A DNA stretch of 64,000 bases from Seinonella peptonophila (lineage in GTDB: Bacteria; Bacillota; Bacilli; Thermoactinomycetales; Thermoactinomycetaceae). How positions within the stretch are numbered: the first letter of the stretch is position 1; every line of letters begins with the position of its first letter. This document shows positions 54,107 through 63,299 of the stretch, in pieces. The translations under genes and the position numbers were made by a program. The notes beneath the pieces are model-generated. The model was given only the letters and a program-made list of their open reading frames with translations. It did no database searches and had not been told where the DNA came from. The DNA lies in contig NZ_FQVL01000012.1 of NCBI RefSeq assembly GCF_900129355.1, positions 27,246 to 91,245 of the forward strand, read 5' to 3'.

Positions 54107-56449
54107 ATGGATATAATTATGGAGCTTCGACAAGAGCAAGAACGAGTGAATCGTGTAATGAAGACGATTGCAGAACAAATCAATAAATTGGAGAACGAAG
54201 CATCTAGGCGTCGAAAGGAAGTCGTGAATATCCGCAAACACTTTTGGGATGAAGTAAAGGTTAATGTAGATACTTTCGATGATTATCTGGAGACGATCAT
54301 CAATTTGAGACAAGAAGCTCAAGCTTTGTCCATAAGTCAAAGCAGCCATAGACATGCATCTAACAGATTATCTACGCTGAAACGGATGCAAGAGATGCCT
54401 TATTTTGGTCGCATCGATTTCATCGAAGAAGGCACTTCCTCTGTAGAACGAATCTATATTGGCATCTCCACATTCACAGATTCTAGCGGAGAAGATTTCC
54501 TTATTTACGACTGGAGAGCTCCGATTTCAAGTGTCTACTATGACTATCAACCTGGTTCCGCCAAGTATATTACACCTGAAGGTGCCATTCATGGCATACT
54601 GAAGAAAAAATGGCAATATCTCATACGCGACGGCATAATCCAATCGATGTTTGATACCAGTCTCACGATTGGTGACGAGATTTTACAGCAGGTGCTGGGT
54701 AAAGGTACAGATAAGCATATGCACAATATCGTGGCTACTATTCAACAGGAGCAAAACTGGGTCATTCGACACGATCACGGCCGAATGCTCATTGTCCATG
54801 GCGCAGCGGGTAGCGGTAAAACATCGGCTGCCCTGCAACGGATTGCTTATTTACTCTATAAATATCGAGATAAACTGAATGCTGATCAAATCATTCTTTT
54901 TTCGCCAAATGCGATGTTTAATAGTTATGTCTCCAATGTGTTACCAGAACTCGGTGAAGAGAATATGCAGCAGGTCACATTCCAGGAATACTTGGATCAT
55001 CGACTGAAAAATGAGTTTGAAGTTGAGAATCCTTACGATCAATTGGAATATGTTTTGACCACAGTCGATAACCCATTATACAGAACAAGAATTGCCAGCA
55101 TCCGATGCAAGGCGACCATCCATTTTTTTGAGGCGATCCAATCATACAGAAAGTCGCTTGAATTGTCCGGAATGGTATTCAAAGAGGTGATCTTCAAGGA
55201 AAAGACCATGGTTACGGCTAAACAAATCGCAGAAAAGTTTTATAGTAGTGGCACCAAGCTTCGCTTTCATAGTCGACTTGAAAAATTGAAGGATTGGTTA
55301 CTTAAGCAAATCGGTGAAGCTGAGAAAATCGAACAGACTCAGCCGTGGGTACAAGAGGAAATCGAGCTGCTTAGCGAAGAGGATTACCATAAAGCTTATT
55401 CCTACTTAGCGAAAAAACGTGGCTTAACGGGGGAGGCGATTCATGATTATGAAATCGAACCGGAAGCATTAGAGCGCCTGATTGTTCGAAAGAAGTTCAG
55501 ACCGTTGCGAAAATGGATCCAAGCATTTGGTTTTGTTAACATGAAAGAAATATACAAACAGTTTTTTACTGATCAGAATCAAATCAAACAATGGATGGAT
55601 TCGGAAGTACTCGAAGAATGGCCGAATATCTGTTTATCAACTGTAAACATGCTAGATGAAGGTAAACTTTATTATGAAGACGCTACTTCGTTTTTGCTGA
55701 TGAAAGAGCTAATTCTGGGCTTTCAGACGAACAGTTTGATCAAACATATACTTGTGGATGAAGCACAAGACTACTCCCCGTTTCAATTCGAGTTTTTAAA
55801 ACGTTTATTTCCTTCGGCAAAAATGACAGTTCTAGGTGACTTTAACCAAGCCATCTTCGCCCATGCCAGCGAAATGGTCGATTTTCACACGCTTGCTGAC
55901 TTATATGGTCCAGATCAAACAATCGGGATCAACTTCACTCGCAGCTATAGATCTACAAAACCAATCGTTGAATTTACACGCAGTCTCGTACCCGATGGTA
56001 AACGGATTGCCGTTTTTGATCGCGATGGTGAAAAGCCTGTATTGACGCAAGTGTTGAATCGAGAAGAATTACATCGTTCCATAGCTTCTAACGTTGCAGA
56101 CTTACGGAAACGACAATATAAAACAATCGCCATTATATGCAAATCGGCAGCAGAAAGCGCTACTGCATATGACTCCTTGAGTGACATTGAAGAAATGAAA
56201 CTCGTGAAGAATGGATCGATTGAATACGAGCAAGGTGTTGTTGTCATACCAGCCTATTTGGCAAAAGGGATCGAATTCGACGCAGTTATTATTTATGACG
56301 CATCAGCGGAAGTTTACGGAGATGAGAGCCTTCGTAGGTTGTTTTACACTGCCTGCACCAGGGCTATGCATCATTTGCAACTATATAGTGTAGGTGATCC
56401 AACCCCTTTTTTGAGCGACGTTAATCCAGAGAAATTCGCACTGAGCTGA
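54107..56449 (+). CDS. helD: HelD, RNA-polymerase recycling ATPase (UvrD/Rep-like)
   Basis: HelD frees stalled RNA polymerase from DNA by ATP-driven prying of its channels. The 780 residues match B. subtilis HelD (774). An N-terminal coiled coil (residues 1-75, MELRQEQERVNRVMKTIAEQ and EASRRRKEV) would enter the secondary channel. The ATPase has Walker A GAAGSGKTS near residue 230, a Walker B/DEAQ motif ILVDEAQDYSP near 550, GDFNQAIF, RSYRSTKPI and the C-terminal LAKGIEFDAVI. The start is between ATG 54107 (ribosome-binding site rather close) and ATG 54119. Confidence 0.92.
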   Translation: MDIIMELRQEQERVNRVMKTIAEQINKLENEASRRRKEVVNIRKHFWDEVKVNVDTFDDYLETIINLRQEAQALSISQSSHRHASNRLSTLKRMQEMPYFGRIDFIEEGTSSVERIYIGISTFTDSSGEDFLIYDWRAPISSVYYDYQPGSAKYITPEGAIHGILKKKWQYLIRDGIIQSMFDTSLTIGDEILQQVLGKGTDKHMHNIVATIQQEQNWVIRHDHGRMLIVHGAAGSGKTSAALQRIAYLLYKYRDKLNADQIILFSPNAMFNSYVSNVLPELGEENMQQVTFQEYLDHRLKNEFEVENPYDQLEYVLTTVDNPLYRTRIASIRCKATIHFFEAIQSYRKSLELSGMVFKEVIFKEKTMVTAKQIAEKFYSSGTKLRFHSRLEKLKDWLLKQIGEAEKIEQTQPWVQEEIELLSEEDYHKAYSYLAKKRGLTGEAIHDYEIEPEALERLIVRKKFRPLRKWIQAFGFVNMKEIYKQFFTDQNQIKQWMDSEVLEEWPNICLSTVNMLDEGKLYYEDATSFLLMKELILGFQTNSLIKHILVDEAQDYSPFQFEFLKRLFPSAKMTVLGDFNQAIFAHASEMVDFHTLADLYGPDQTIGINFTRSYRSTKPIVEFTRSLVPDGKRIAVFDRDGEKPVLTQVLNREELHRSIASNVADLRKRQYKTIAIICKSAAESATAYDSLSDIEEMKLVKNGSIEYEQGVVVIPAYLAKGIEFDAVIIYDASAEVYGDESLRRLFYTACTRAMHHLQLYSVGDPTPFLSDVNPEKFALS

Positions 56450-56621
56450 CTCACATAATTCCAGTGGTATCCGTAGTCTTTCATCTTCAACTCTTCTGTA
56501 AACACCATCCTTTATAGCTTCTTGATCATTTAATAGCAATCCATAAGAAATATATGTAACAAATAGATGTTACTATCAATTTATCAAATCAACCAATTAT
56601 AGCTGAAAAGGATGTGTAGAA

Positions 56622-57059
56622 ATGATTCTAGGAATTCACCCATATATCGTCACACAAGGTCGAGGAAAAGAAGCAGTTGAATTTTATCAGCATGCCGTTC
56701 AAGCTCAGGTATTGCAAGTGCAAACTTTTGGTGAGATGCCCGATAATCCGGCTTATACTGTTCCAGAAGAAGCAAAAGATTTTATCGTAAATGCTCATCT
56801 CAAAATTGGAGAATCAGATTTTATGATTTCCGATTCGTTCCCTGGTCAACCTCTTGCCATTGGTGAACAAGTTACCATTGCACTTACGACCAACGATGTT
56901 GAACAGACAAAACAGATCTTTGCAAGTCTTCAAGAAGAAGGTCAAGTGCTCCAACTGTTGGAAGCAACTTTCTGGAGTCCTGCCTATGGTCAAGTGAAAG
57001 ATAAATTTGGCATCACTTGGCAAATCACTACATTTATTGAAAGTCAATCATTGACCTAA
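56622..57059 (+). CDS. VOC-family protein (PhnB/glyoxalase-like)
   Basis: This 145-residue protein has two beta-alpha-beta-beta-beta units of the vicinal oxygen chelate fold, PhnB-like. The patterns are HPYIVTQGRGKEAVEFYQHA, ADFMISD-like ESDFMISDSFPG and the end FWSPAYGQVKDKFGITWQI. PhnB-type proteins often bind no metal and have unknown roles; some give resistance to bleomycin-like compounds or act on methylated substrates. It is monocistronic, followed by a large hairpin. Confidence 0.88.
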   Translation: MILGIHPYIVTQGRGKEAVEFYQHAVQAQVLQVQTFGEMPDNPAYTVPEEAKDFIVNAHLKIGESDFMISDSFPGQPLAIGEQVTIALTTNDVEQTKQIFASLQEEGQVLQLLEATFWSPAYGQVKDKFGITWQITTFIESQSLT

Positions 57060-57092
57060 AGAATAAGCATTGAATATCGCTTTAGCACATTA

Positions 57093-57155
57093 ATCCCCTC
57101 AATTGAGCTAGTGTAAAAAAGCAATGGTTACACTACTCATTTTGAGGGGATTTTA
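57093..57155 (+). terminator. Large hairpin terminator after the VOC gene
   Basis: ATCCCCTCAA pairs with TTGAGGGGAT, and inside it AGTGTAA pairs with TTACACT; TTTT follows. The long interrupted stem is unusual but the position fits a terminator. Confidence 0.7.
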
Positions 57156-57183
57156 TGAAGAAATAAAATTCTCCTATAACATA

Positions 57184-57402
57184 CTACATTTCATTTTCCA
57201 AGGCAGTTCTATTAGTCTGGATGATTTTTGTTACCGATCGTAAATTGGTAGTAATCCCTTGATAATTGATCATCATACTCATGCCATTCTCCATCCAATG
57301 CCCAAGGTTATTGGCTTTAAAAGCTATCTCAACGATCTCACTAGGCTCAATCAAGTATCGTATCCATAAAGATAGATGCTTAAAGAGGTCTCTCGTTTTT
57401 AC
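57184..57402 (-). pseudogene. Coding-like fragment without a start, unidentified
   Basis: Seventy-two sense codons run between stops on the minus strand, with natural-looking composition (SLWIRYLIEPSEIVEIA, NNLGHWMENGMSMM, TTNLRSVTKIIQTN). There is no ATG with a ribosome-binding site, and the only TTG is without one. I do not recognise the family. It is probably a remnant. The rest of 57060-57496 holds only the terminator hairpin. Confidence 0.4.
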
Positions 57403-57496
57403 TTAATACTTAATTGATATGTGTTGTAAACAAGTGAAGTGGGAGCACGATAGTCTTCTGCTGCTATCTGATTCATTCATACGTGTTTACAGTATT

Positions 57497-58696
57497 CTAC
57501 ATTTGCTGATCTTTGGTACTAAGGTTTTTGGGGTTGTTTGTTTTCAAGTAGTTATAATGACTTGTAATCTTTCTGGTTCGTCTTAAAATAATCACCAACA
57601 TGAAATAAGAAATCATAATGGAAATAGCACAAACAATAAACAAATACTGGTATCCAATAAAAGGGTAAATCCAACCAAGTATAATCGCACCCAATCCTAT
57701 TCCTAAATCAAAAGAAGTAAAATAAGAAGCATTGGCAATTCCTTTCCGATCTGGACGAGCAAGATTAATCATATAGGTTTGAATTGCTGGTTGTGCAGAA
57801 CCAAATCCAATACCATATAAAATTGCTGAAAAAATAACGCCAACTAAACCACTGGAGAAACTTAATACGAGTAATGCCATTGATGAGATTATAACAGAGA
57901 GTTTAATGACTACTGATTCGTCATAACGATCTGTGAGTTTCCCAGCAATAGGTCGGATGAATGAAAGGGAAACTGCGTACATCAAAAAGAATGTTCCAGC
58001 ATTTACTTTTATTGATTCTACAAAAAGCGGTAAAAAAGCAGTAATACCTCCATAAGGAATTGTTAAAAAAACAATTGCTAGACCAACAGGAAACATAGAG
58101 CTATCAAAAAGTTCTATTCTCCGAGCTTTGTGTTGGAATTGAATTGGCAGTTTCAAAATTAAACCCAGTAACAAAGCAATGATTGAAAAAAAGATTGCAA
58201 CTGAAAATAAACCATGAAAAGAGTATTTCTGTAATAACCATATTCCCAGCATTGGTCCTACTGCCATCGATATTGTCATCGCTAAACCATACCACCCCAT
58301 TCCCTCTCCTCTACGAGTGGTAGGAACAATATCTGTTACTGCTGTTCCGATCGAGGTAGTAGATATAGCCCAACCTATTCCATGCAGAAAACGTAATAAG
58401 ATGAGTATCCACAATCCACTAACCCAATTGTAAAAACACATCAACACCAAAAATAAGATCAATCCAAAAACGATAAATGGTTTTCTGCCATAACGATCTA
58501 AAAATCCTCCAATGATAGGGCGAAAAATGACTGCTGAAATGGTAAATGTCCCAACTATTATACCTACTTGCGATTCCGTACCGCCTAGATTTTTAATAAA
58601 AAATGGTAATGTAGGAATTAATAAACAAACACTGGTGAATAAAAAAAGCATACTGATGGTCAATATGATAAATGAACTTGTCCATAAACGTCCCAT
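57497..58696 (-). CDS. MFS transporter
   Basis: This 399-residue protein has about 12 membrane segments. Motif A is GGFLDRYGRKPFI after the second helix, and AGKLTDRYDESVV repeats it after the eighth. The pattern resembles YfkF/YtbD-type drug or arabinose-like exporters (RRGEGMGWYGLAMTIS is typical). It is divergent from the MmyB-type regulator, 135 bases apart, which very likely controls it. Substrate unknown. Confidence 0.9.
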   Translation of the reverse strand: MGRLWTSSFIILTISMLFLFTSVCLLIPTLPFFIKNLGGTESQVGIIVGTFTISAVIFRPIIGGFLDRYGRKPFIVFGLILFLVLMCFYNWVSGLWILILLRFLHGIGWAISTTSIGTAVTDIVPTTRRGEGMGWYGLAMTISMAVGPMLGIWLLQKYSFHGLFSVAIFFSIIALLLGLILKLPIQFQHKARRIELFDSSMFPVGLAIVFLTIPYGGITAFLPLFVESIKVNAGTFFLMYAVSLSFIRPIAGKLTDRYDESVVIKLSVIISSMALLVLSFSSGLVGVIFSAILYGIGFGSAQPAIQTYMINLARPDRKGIANASYFTSFDLGIGLGAIILGWIYPFIGYQYLFIVCAISIMISYFMLVIILRRTRKITSHYNYLKTNNPKNLSTKDQQM

Positions 58697-58831
58697 TCGA
58701 ATCTCCCTCTCCCAACTTACAATTGTCCTCTACAACCCAAGTATTTCATCGATGCACATCTTCTACCACATGTTGGTTATCGTAGTATAATTAGTGGTAG
58801 GCGATCGAATGGAAAAGGATGGAGCATTGAA

Positions 58832-59647
58832 ATGGATGAAAAAGTTCGTAGAAGAAATTTAGGAGAATTCCTGCAAATGCGTCGAACTCGATTAAAACCC
58901 ACAGATGTTGGTCTTTCCTTAGGAACTCGGAGACGTACACCTGGACTTCGTAGAGAAGAAGTAGCTCAGCTAGCAAACATCAGTACCTCTTGGTACACCT
59001 CCCTCGAACAAGGACGAGAGATGCAAGCTTCAGAAGAGGTGTTAGAAAATATCGCAAATGCCCTACTACTAAACGTTGCTGAGCGTCAACATCTATTTCT
59101 TTTGGCAAAACGGCCAGTAGATTTAAATTTCATGTTGATAGAAGATGAGATAACACCAACTCTCGCTCAATGGATTCATACACTTCATGATCAACCCGCA
59201 TACATACTGGGCAGAAGATGGGATATATTAGTTTGGAATCATGCTGCGGATCTGTTGTTTAATTTTTCTAAGAAAATTCCTCCACACACGAATAACTATC
59301 TTTGGCGCTTTTTCCATAACACAGACATAAAAAATCGACCTACTTGGAGACCAACTGCAAAACAAGTCATTGCTCAATTTAGGGCTGATAGTACACGTTA
59401 TCTTGGAGATTCATCGATTAGTGGTTTAATTAAAGAACTTTTAGAAACAAGTGATACTTTCCGTGAAGAATGGAGTCGATATGATGTACAGGAACTTTTT
59501 AACGGAAATAAACAAATTTATCATCCTTCCTTCGGAGTGAAGAAAGTTGGACAAGTTACATTACAAGTCCCTAATAATCCACACATTAAAATTATTATTT
59601 TGACAAATGTTCCATTAAAAAGCATCTACATGAATAATTCCCTTTAG
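58832..59647 (+). CDS. XRE-type regulator with MmyB-like ligand-binding domain
   Basis: This 271-residue regulator has an XRE helix-turn-helix at residues 10-85 (LGEFLQMRRTRLKP, GLRREEVAQLANISTSWYTSLEQGRE) and the MmyB-like C-terminal domain (ILGRRWDILVWNHAADLLF; REEWSRYDVQE; HPSFGVKKVGQVTLQV). This family is very common in actinobacteria, where it controls fatty-acid-binding or antibiotic genes, and less common in Bacillales. It is divergent from an MFS pump gene. The MmyB domain binds long-chain acids, which suggests an amphipathic inducer. Confidence 0.92.
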   Translation: MDEKVRRRNLGEFLQMRRTRLKPTDVGLSLGTRRRTPGLRREEVAQLANISTSWYTSLEQGREMQASEEVLENIANALLLNVAERQHLFLLAKRPVDLNFMLIEDEITPTLAQWIHTLHDQPAYILGRRWDILVWNHAADLLFNFSKKIPPHTNNYLWRFFHNTDIKNRPTWRPTAKQVIAQFRADSTRYLGDSSISGLIKELLETSDTFREEWSRYDVQELFNGNKQIYHPSFGVKKVGQVTLQVPNNPHIKIIILTNVPLKSIYMNNSL

Positions 59648-60102
59648 TCAATGCTAATATTTTATCTAATATACTCACTTCACCCGGCTTCGCGCTTCTT
59701 TGACAGGTCTTGCATTGAAATGAGTATAGGTATCCCATAACCACTGAATCTCCTCTTTAAAAATTCAAGATGAGCTATAATAAGAATCCAAATTCTAACA
59801 TCCTTTTATACTAAAAGACCTTCTATTTTTGAATATGGCTAATGTATTATCTAAAAGTTGGATTTGATACTCGTTTCCTCAACCTGTACGAAAGATTTGA
59901 ATCCGGTATAATTGCCTTGGATTGAAGCTAAGACTCAAGCAACTAATTCTGGAACTTTCCGAGATCTAGTAAACAACTCTATTATATTTATATGCTAAAA
60001 CGATTTCGTTTCAAAATAGTTTCTTAAATATCTCCCATCAAAGTTCATGAATCACAACAAAAAAGCTTAACCATCGATATTGGATAAGCTTTTTCTTACT
60101 AA
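59648..60102. other. Gene-poor stretch with a short coding-like tail and a hairpin
   Basis: On the minus strand near 59684-59755 a frame reads QWLWDTYTHFNARPV, then KEARSRVK and a stop; it looks like the end of a lost gene that I cannot name. Near 60059-60095 AAAAAGCTTA pairs with TAAGCTTTTT, a terminator-like hairpin serving the NlpC/P60 remnant. Otherwise I see nothing. Confidence 0.4.
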
Positions 60103-60345
60103 TTACTTCGTGATTCGTTTTCCACCATAATAATGCTGTTTACAATATCCGTTGTTGAGATCGCTAACTATTACTCGCCCTTTTACAGAAGAAGCATGGA
60201 TAAACTTACCGTTTACAGTGTAGATACCTACTGGCTAATTCCTTATTTCAATTACAACGATAAGTATTTTGAAGAAAACAAGGTCTCCTCGTTTTAAATC
60301 CTTTGGATCGGTAATGTTTTTTCATTTAGTTTGGAAGCTGCCATC
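60103..60345 (-). pseudogene. NlpC/P60 peptidoglycan endopeptidase, C-terminal fragment with frameshifts
   Basis: Minus-strand translation gives DPKDLKRGDLVFFK, then after a broken frame PVGIYTVNGKFIHASSVKG, RVIVSDLNNGYC and QHYYGGKRI before a stop. This follows the NlpC/P60 pattern LKPGDLVFF...ISHVGIYIGNGKFIHAS...VVISDLN...Y.GARRI. At the break, ATTAGCCA-GTAGG lacks one base of the expected ISHVG, and a second shift precedes it. The catalytic Cys region is absent. It is a decayed cell-wall hydrolase gene. Confidence 0.75.
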
Positions 60346-60696
60346 AACTGGGCTAGGTCATATCACCAGCTCAGTGTAGCAACCAAACACTTTGAAGTTT
60401 CGATCTCTGGGAGCTTGAGCTCAAGTACCTAGAGATCGAGAGCCTGCGAAAATGGAAGCAAACTCCTTCGGATACGTTTCCTAAAGTGGAGCAACCAGCA
60501 CCACCCACTGATAGCCATCCAGTTTGGCATGTTTTCAGAGGGCAGTGCTAGTTTGCTGCGTGCAGATGGTCATATATTGTTTATATAGACAATTGACCCT
60601 GAATCTAAGAAGATACTATAAGAACATTTAAAATAATTGCGTCCTGCAATAATTACATCGAGTATAACCATACTTTTAGCCATACGCAGGAAGAGG
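60346..60696. other. Decayed coding-like stretch, unidentified
   Basis: On the plus strand around 60390-60552 a frame between stops reads LWELELKYLEIESLRKW, KQTPSDTFPKVEQPAPP and so on, with no start codon. The composition is protein-like and GC is raised relative to its surroundings. I cannot assign it; it may be part of an old transposon or phage gene. Confidence 0.3.
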
Positions 60697-61512
60697 TCAA
60701 CTTCTTTGTTTTTCATGTTTGTTTGGAGGCATAGGGATGATGAGTCCTTGTACATCATTTAAAAGTCTGGGAGTACGGCGCCTCTTGCCATCGATTCCAT
60801 AATAGTCTTTTTCTGAACGAAATACTCCATTATCTAGAGCTGCTTTTACTGGGCTTTTTCGAGGTTTTGATGGAATAATTCGTTCCTTTAGTGTTTCAGA
60901 TAGTCCTTCACGAAGAAATGTACATTTCCCATGTTGGAATTCTGCAACCACTTCCATTTTCTTGGAAGTATTAATCACTAATGCCCAATCTAAGGGTCTG
61001 AATGAAGAGATTTTAGGGAAACGATGCCATTCTAGATCTGCTCTAATATCCATTAATGGAATAATTTCGTCAGGCTTTATAGACAAAAATTCTCCTCTAT
61101 TGATTACGCGTTCTTTGGCAATTTTAATATCATCTACTAAAAGCCAAATGAATCCTGTTTTCCCACGTTTGTTTGCTTCGAGCACCAAATCTTTTATATT
61201 TAATTTTGGATGTACTTCCCAAATAAACGAGTCGTTATCCCATATATTTCTAAGAATTGTAATCAAACGCCTTGCTTGAAAACTTGTATAAGTTCCATCG
61301 ATCAAACTAGATTTATCATCAGGATTGAGTTTGTTTGCTGGCGGGAAAATATGGGGAAAAGCGTGACTGATTAATGGAATGGTAGTTGATTTTCCGACTC
61401 CTTGAATCCCACCTACGAATAGATAATTCCTTTTATTGGGATCAAGATGCTTTGCTATAAATGATCTAACATCATCCGGAATTATAGAGGGAATTTTATC
61501 TTGATCAGATAT
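60697..61512 (-). CDS. P-loop kinase-like ATPase with an apparent ATA start
   Basis: The frame opens well upstream of its first TTG (61305) and encodes a Walker A motif GGIQGVGKST at about residues 34-43, a lid-like region, and the segment GFIWLLVDDIKIAKERVINRGE, typical of small kinases or Zeta-toxin-like proteins (AAA_33). With GAGGTGG standing six bases before ATA 61512, that codon is the most natural start, giving 271 residues; no ATG, GTG or TTG occurs between it and 61305. It could be a rare ATA start, a mutated gene, or a weakly expressed one. Substrate is unknown. No antitoxin-like gene is adjacent. Confidence 0.6.
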   Translation of the reverse strand: MSDQDKIPSIIPDDVRSFIAKHLDPNKRNYLFVGGIQGVGKSTTIPLISHAFPHIFPPANKLNPDDKSSLIDGTYTSFQARRLITILRNIWDNDSFIWEVHPKLNIKDLVLEANKRGKTGFIWLLVDDIKIAKERVINRGEFLSIKPDEIIPLMDIRADLEWHRFPKISSFRPLDWALVINTSKKMEVVAEFQHGKCTFLREGLSETLKERIIPSKPRKSPVKAALDNGVFRSEKDYYGIDGKRRRTPRLLNDVQGLIIPMPPNKHEKQRS

Positions 61513-61607
61513 TGGTAGCCACCTCTTTTCTCTGAAACATAATTATATTTATATTAGAAATCGTATCATTAATCACTACATATTATCAATAATCAATAGA
61601 TTGTGTT

Positions 61608-61785
61608 GCATCATTCACGATCCATATGTAAAAAAGTTTATGAGCGAGCGGATGTACGATGATTTTCGACATAAAGTAATGTCATGTATAAAAAAAGGAA
61701 TCGTGTATGGCTACGTATCCCGACTCGGAACCGCATCCATACACCATGACTGATCTCTCCGCGTTATGATGCAACAACCTCTTTA
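61608..61785 (+). mobile_element. Relic of an insertion sequence (transposase 3' end and terminal repeat)
   Basis: The plus strand ends with a frame MATYPDSEPHPYT, MTDLSAL and a stop at about 61767, followed at once by ATGATGCAACAACCTC. The left side starts with TGTTGCATCATTCACG in inverse orientation. The reverse complement GAGGTTGTTGCATCAT matches the element end at 63907. The body has been lost, leaving about 175 bases. The remaining parts of 61513-61989 show nothing except an AT-rich promoter-like region before the next gene. Confidence 0.6.
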
Positions 61786-61989
61786 TGGCGCAAATTCTGT
61801 TCTTTTGATTGATTATAGATCATGAGTGGCGTTGAAATAGCGCTTCTCATCATCAAAATAAATTTTAAAAAGTGTATCTCTCGTTATCTTGACAGGTAAA
61901 AACCGAACTGCTACTCTTTATTGAAGCAATTATGTTATATAGTATAAATATTATTATAATTTCTATTGATTATGTGAGGAGGGATTGGA

Positions 61990-62322
61990 TTGTCTGAAGA
62001 TAAAATCAATCAACCAGTTGACAGAAACTCTCGCGTTGGAAGACATTTAGTAGGAGCACCAGGCGCCCCTACTTGGGCTGAGTTAACTCCAGAAGAACAA
62101 AAACTAGTTAATGAGGAAAGAAAAGAAATAGATGAGGCGCTACGAAACATGGAAGATTCCGAACCAGACACAGATAAACAGGAATATTTATCTACGAAGG
62201 ATAGTGAACCTCCACAGATGGAACAGCAAGCACATTTACTAAAAGGTGAAGACAGAGAAAATAAGTTTGACCCAGTTTTGAAGTCCCAAGCTAAAGAGAA
62301 ACCAGAAGATAGGGGCAGGTAA
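61990..62322 (+). CDS. Acidic hydrophilic hypothetical protein
   Basis: I do not recognise this 110-residue protein. Start is TTG 61990 with GAGGAGGG five to six bases upstream, a strong site. It is rich in Glu, Asp, Lys, Gln and Pro, with a short conserved-looking region GRHLVGAPGAPTWAELTPEEQKLV, and is likely disordered after residue 50. It has no Cys, signal or membrane helix. It lies alone in accessory DNA. From 62323 to 62689 I see no gene. Confidence 0.6.
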   Translation: MSEDKINQPVDRNSRVGRHLVGAPGAPTWAELTPEEQKLVNEERKEIDEALRNMEDSEPDTDKQEYLSTKDSEPPQMEQQAHLLKGEDRENKFDPVLKSQAKEKPEDRGR

Positions 62323-62689
62323 TCCACAATCTCGCCAAAAATATGCTGGCAAATCGATCTATCGGTTCAATGATAAACGATTTAACTCATATGTGCGGAT
62401 TGTCTTTTTTATTTGTCTGTTACTTTGTGATGAATGGAAGAGAATAGTTTTTTCATTGTTGCGGTTGCTGTGGAGTGTTTTTTTGGGTGATGAGGGTCGA
62501 TTCCATCTCTGTATAATCATCGGAATAAACAGTTTATTTGTCCTGTAATTAGAATGACTGTAATCAAAGCCTGACTGTAGACCATTCATTGTTCATTATC
62601 CTTTAAGGTTTGCGAATTAATTACCAAATTTCTTGTCAAACAATTATAATCACAGCTAGAAAAACTCTTTTTTACCTGGGGATGATACA

Positions 62690-62860
62690 ATGCGTAAAAG
62701 GAAGATACGGAGAATACTTAAAGAGGCAGAAGAAACGGATGCAAGACATACTTTACAAAGTGTGAGAGTACGTGTTATCACGGATGATCAAACAAATAAT
62801 GCAACTAAAGACAACATGTTAGCTAAGTTGAACCAAGTACAAGAATCCCTTGAGAAATAG
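62690..62860 (+). CDS. Small basic/charged hypothetical protein (56 residues)
   Basis: MRKRKIRRILKEAEETDARH begins a 56-residue helix-rich protein ending LNQVQESLEK. TGGGGATG precedes ATG 62690 by a few bases, giving a plausible start. Both ends look alpha-helical and charged. I know no family. It may be a small regulator or toxin-antitoxin partner; that is speculation. It precedes a guide-RNA relic by about 65 bases. Confidence 0.5.
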   Translation: MRKRKIRRILKEAEETDARHTLQSVRVRVITDDQTNNATKDNMLAKLNQVQESLEK

Positions 62861-62924
62861 CCTCTAATGCAAAAAGCAATAAAGAAATCCTATCTTACCG
62901 AGCAACCATTTTTTGTATAATCGA

Positions 62925-63226
62925 ACACACGAGCGGTGCTCATCCTGCTTGTAGCAGGTTTTGTTCCTGTGTACGTGATGGTATGAGGTTCAAGTGACGA
63001 ACCCATCTCTCCCGCTTGGTAAAACCATAAGAGTGAGTGATGGAACCGAAACTAGCGTACTGGTAACAGGTACGCCGCCCATGTAGATACATGCAACAGA
63101 AGTTGTAGAACTGCATGGGATGGGCTGATGGGACAGCCCCTAGCTTGGGAGTTGCACGAAGCAGAAATGAATGGAGTGCGCAAACTACCCAAGAATCCCA
63201 CGCTTTTAAGCGTGAGGAGTCTCAAC
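62925..63226 (+). mobile_element. IS605-type TnpB RNA relic, different family from copies 1 and 2
   Basis: The right end reads AAGAATCCCACGCTT, then TTAAGCGTGAGGAGT and CTCAAC: a stem CCACGCTT/AAGCGTG framed by GAATC and TCAA, the hallmark of a TnpB omega-RNA 3' end. Upstream are several stems (GCGTAC...GTACGC, CCTGCTTGTAGCAGG at the left). No tnpB frame is left. Sequence differs from 6892-7237, so it is an independent element. Confidence 0.6.
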
Positions 63227-63255
63227 ATCCTCCCTTAAAAAAGTTGTAGGCATTC

Positions 63256-63299
63256 AGGCCCGGACTGTGCACATTAGCAATCTATAAGAAACCGGGCCT
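63256..63299 (+). terminator. Hairpin after the RNA relic
   Basis: AGGCCCGG (63256-63263) pairs perfectly with CCGGGCCT (63292-63299) across 28 bases, followed by ACTGTTTCTT. A second weaker stem (AGTCGGTTCC with GGAATTCGACT, then TTTTT) lies near 63328-63362. The stretch 63364-63780 is AT-rich and shows no gene. Confidence 0.5.

Noticed and set aside
54050..54355. Minus-strand frame of 101 codons over the start of helD
   Set aside because: It overlaps the well-supported helD coding region and its promoter repeat, and has no motif or ribosome-binding site.
62010..62327. Minus-strand 105-codon frame opposite the acidic protein
   Set aside because: The plus-strand frame has an excellent GAGGAGGG site; the Ser/Cys-rich antisense is a mirror of Glu/Asp-rich codons.
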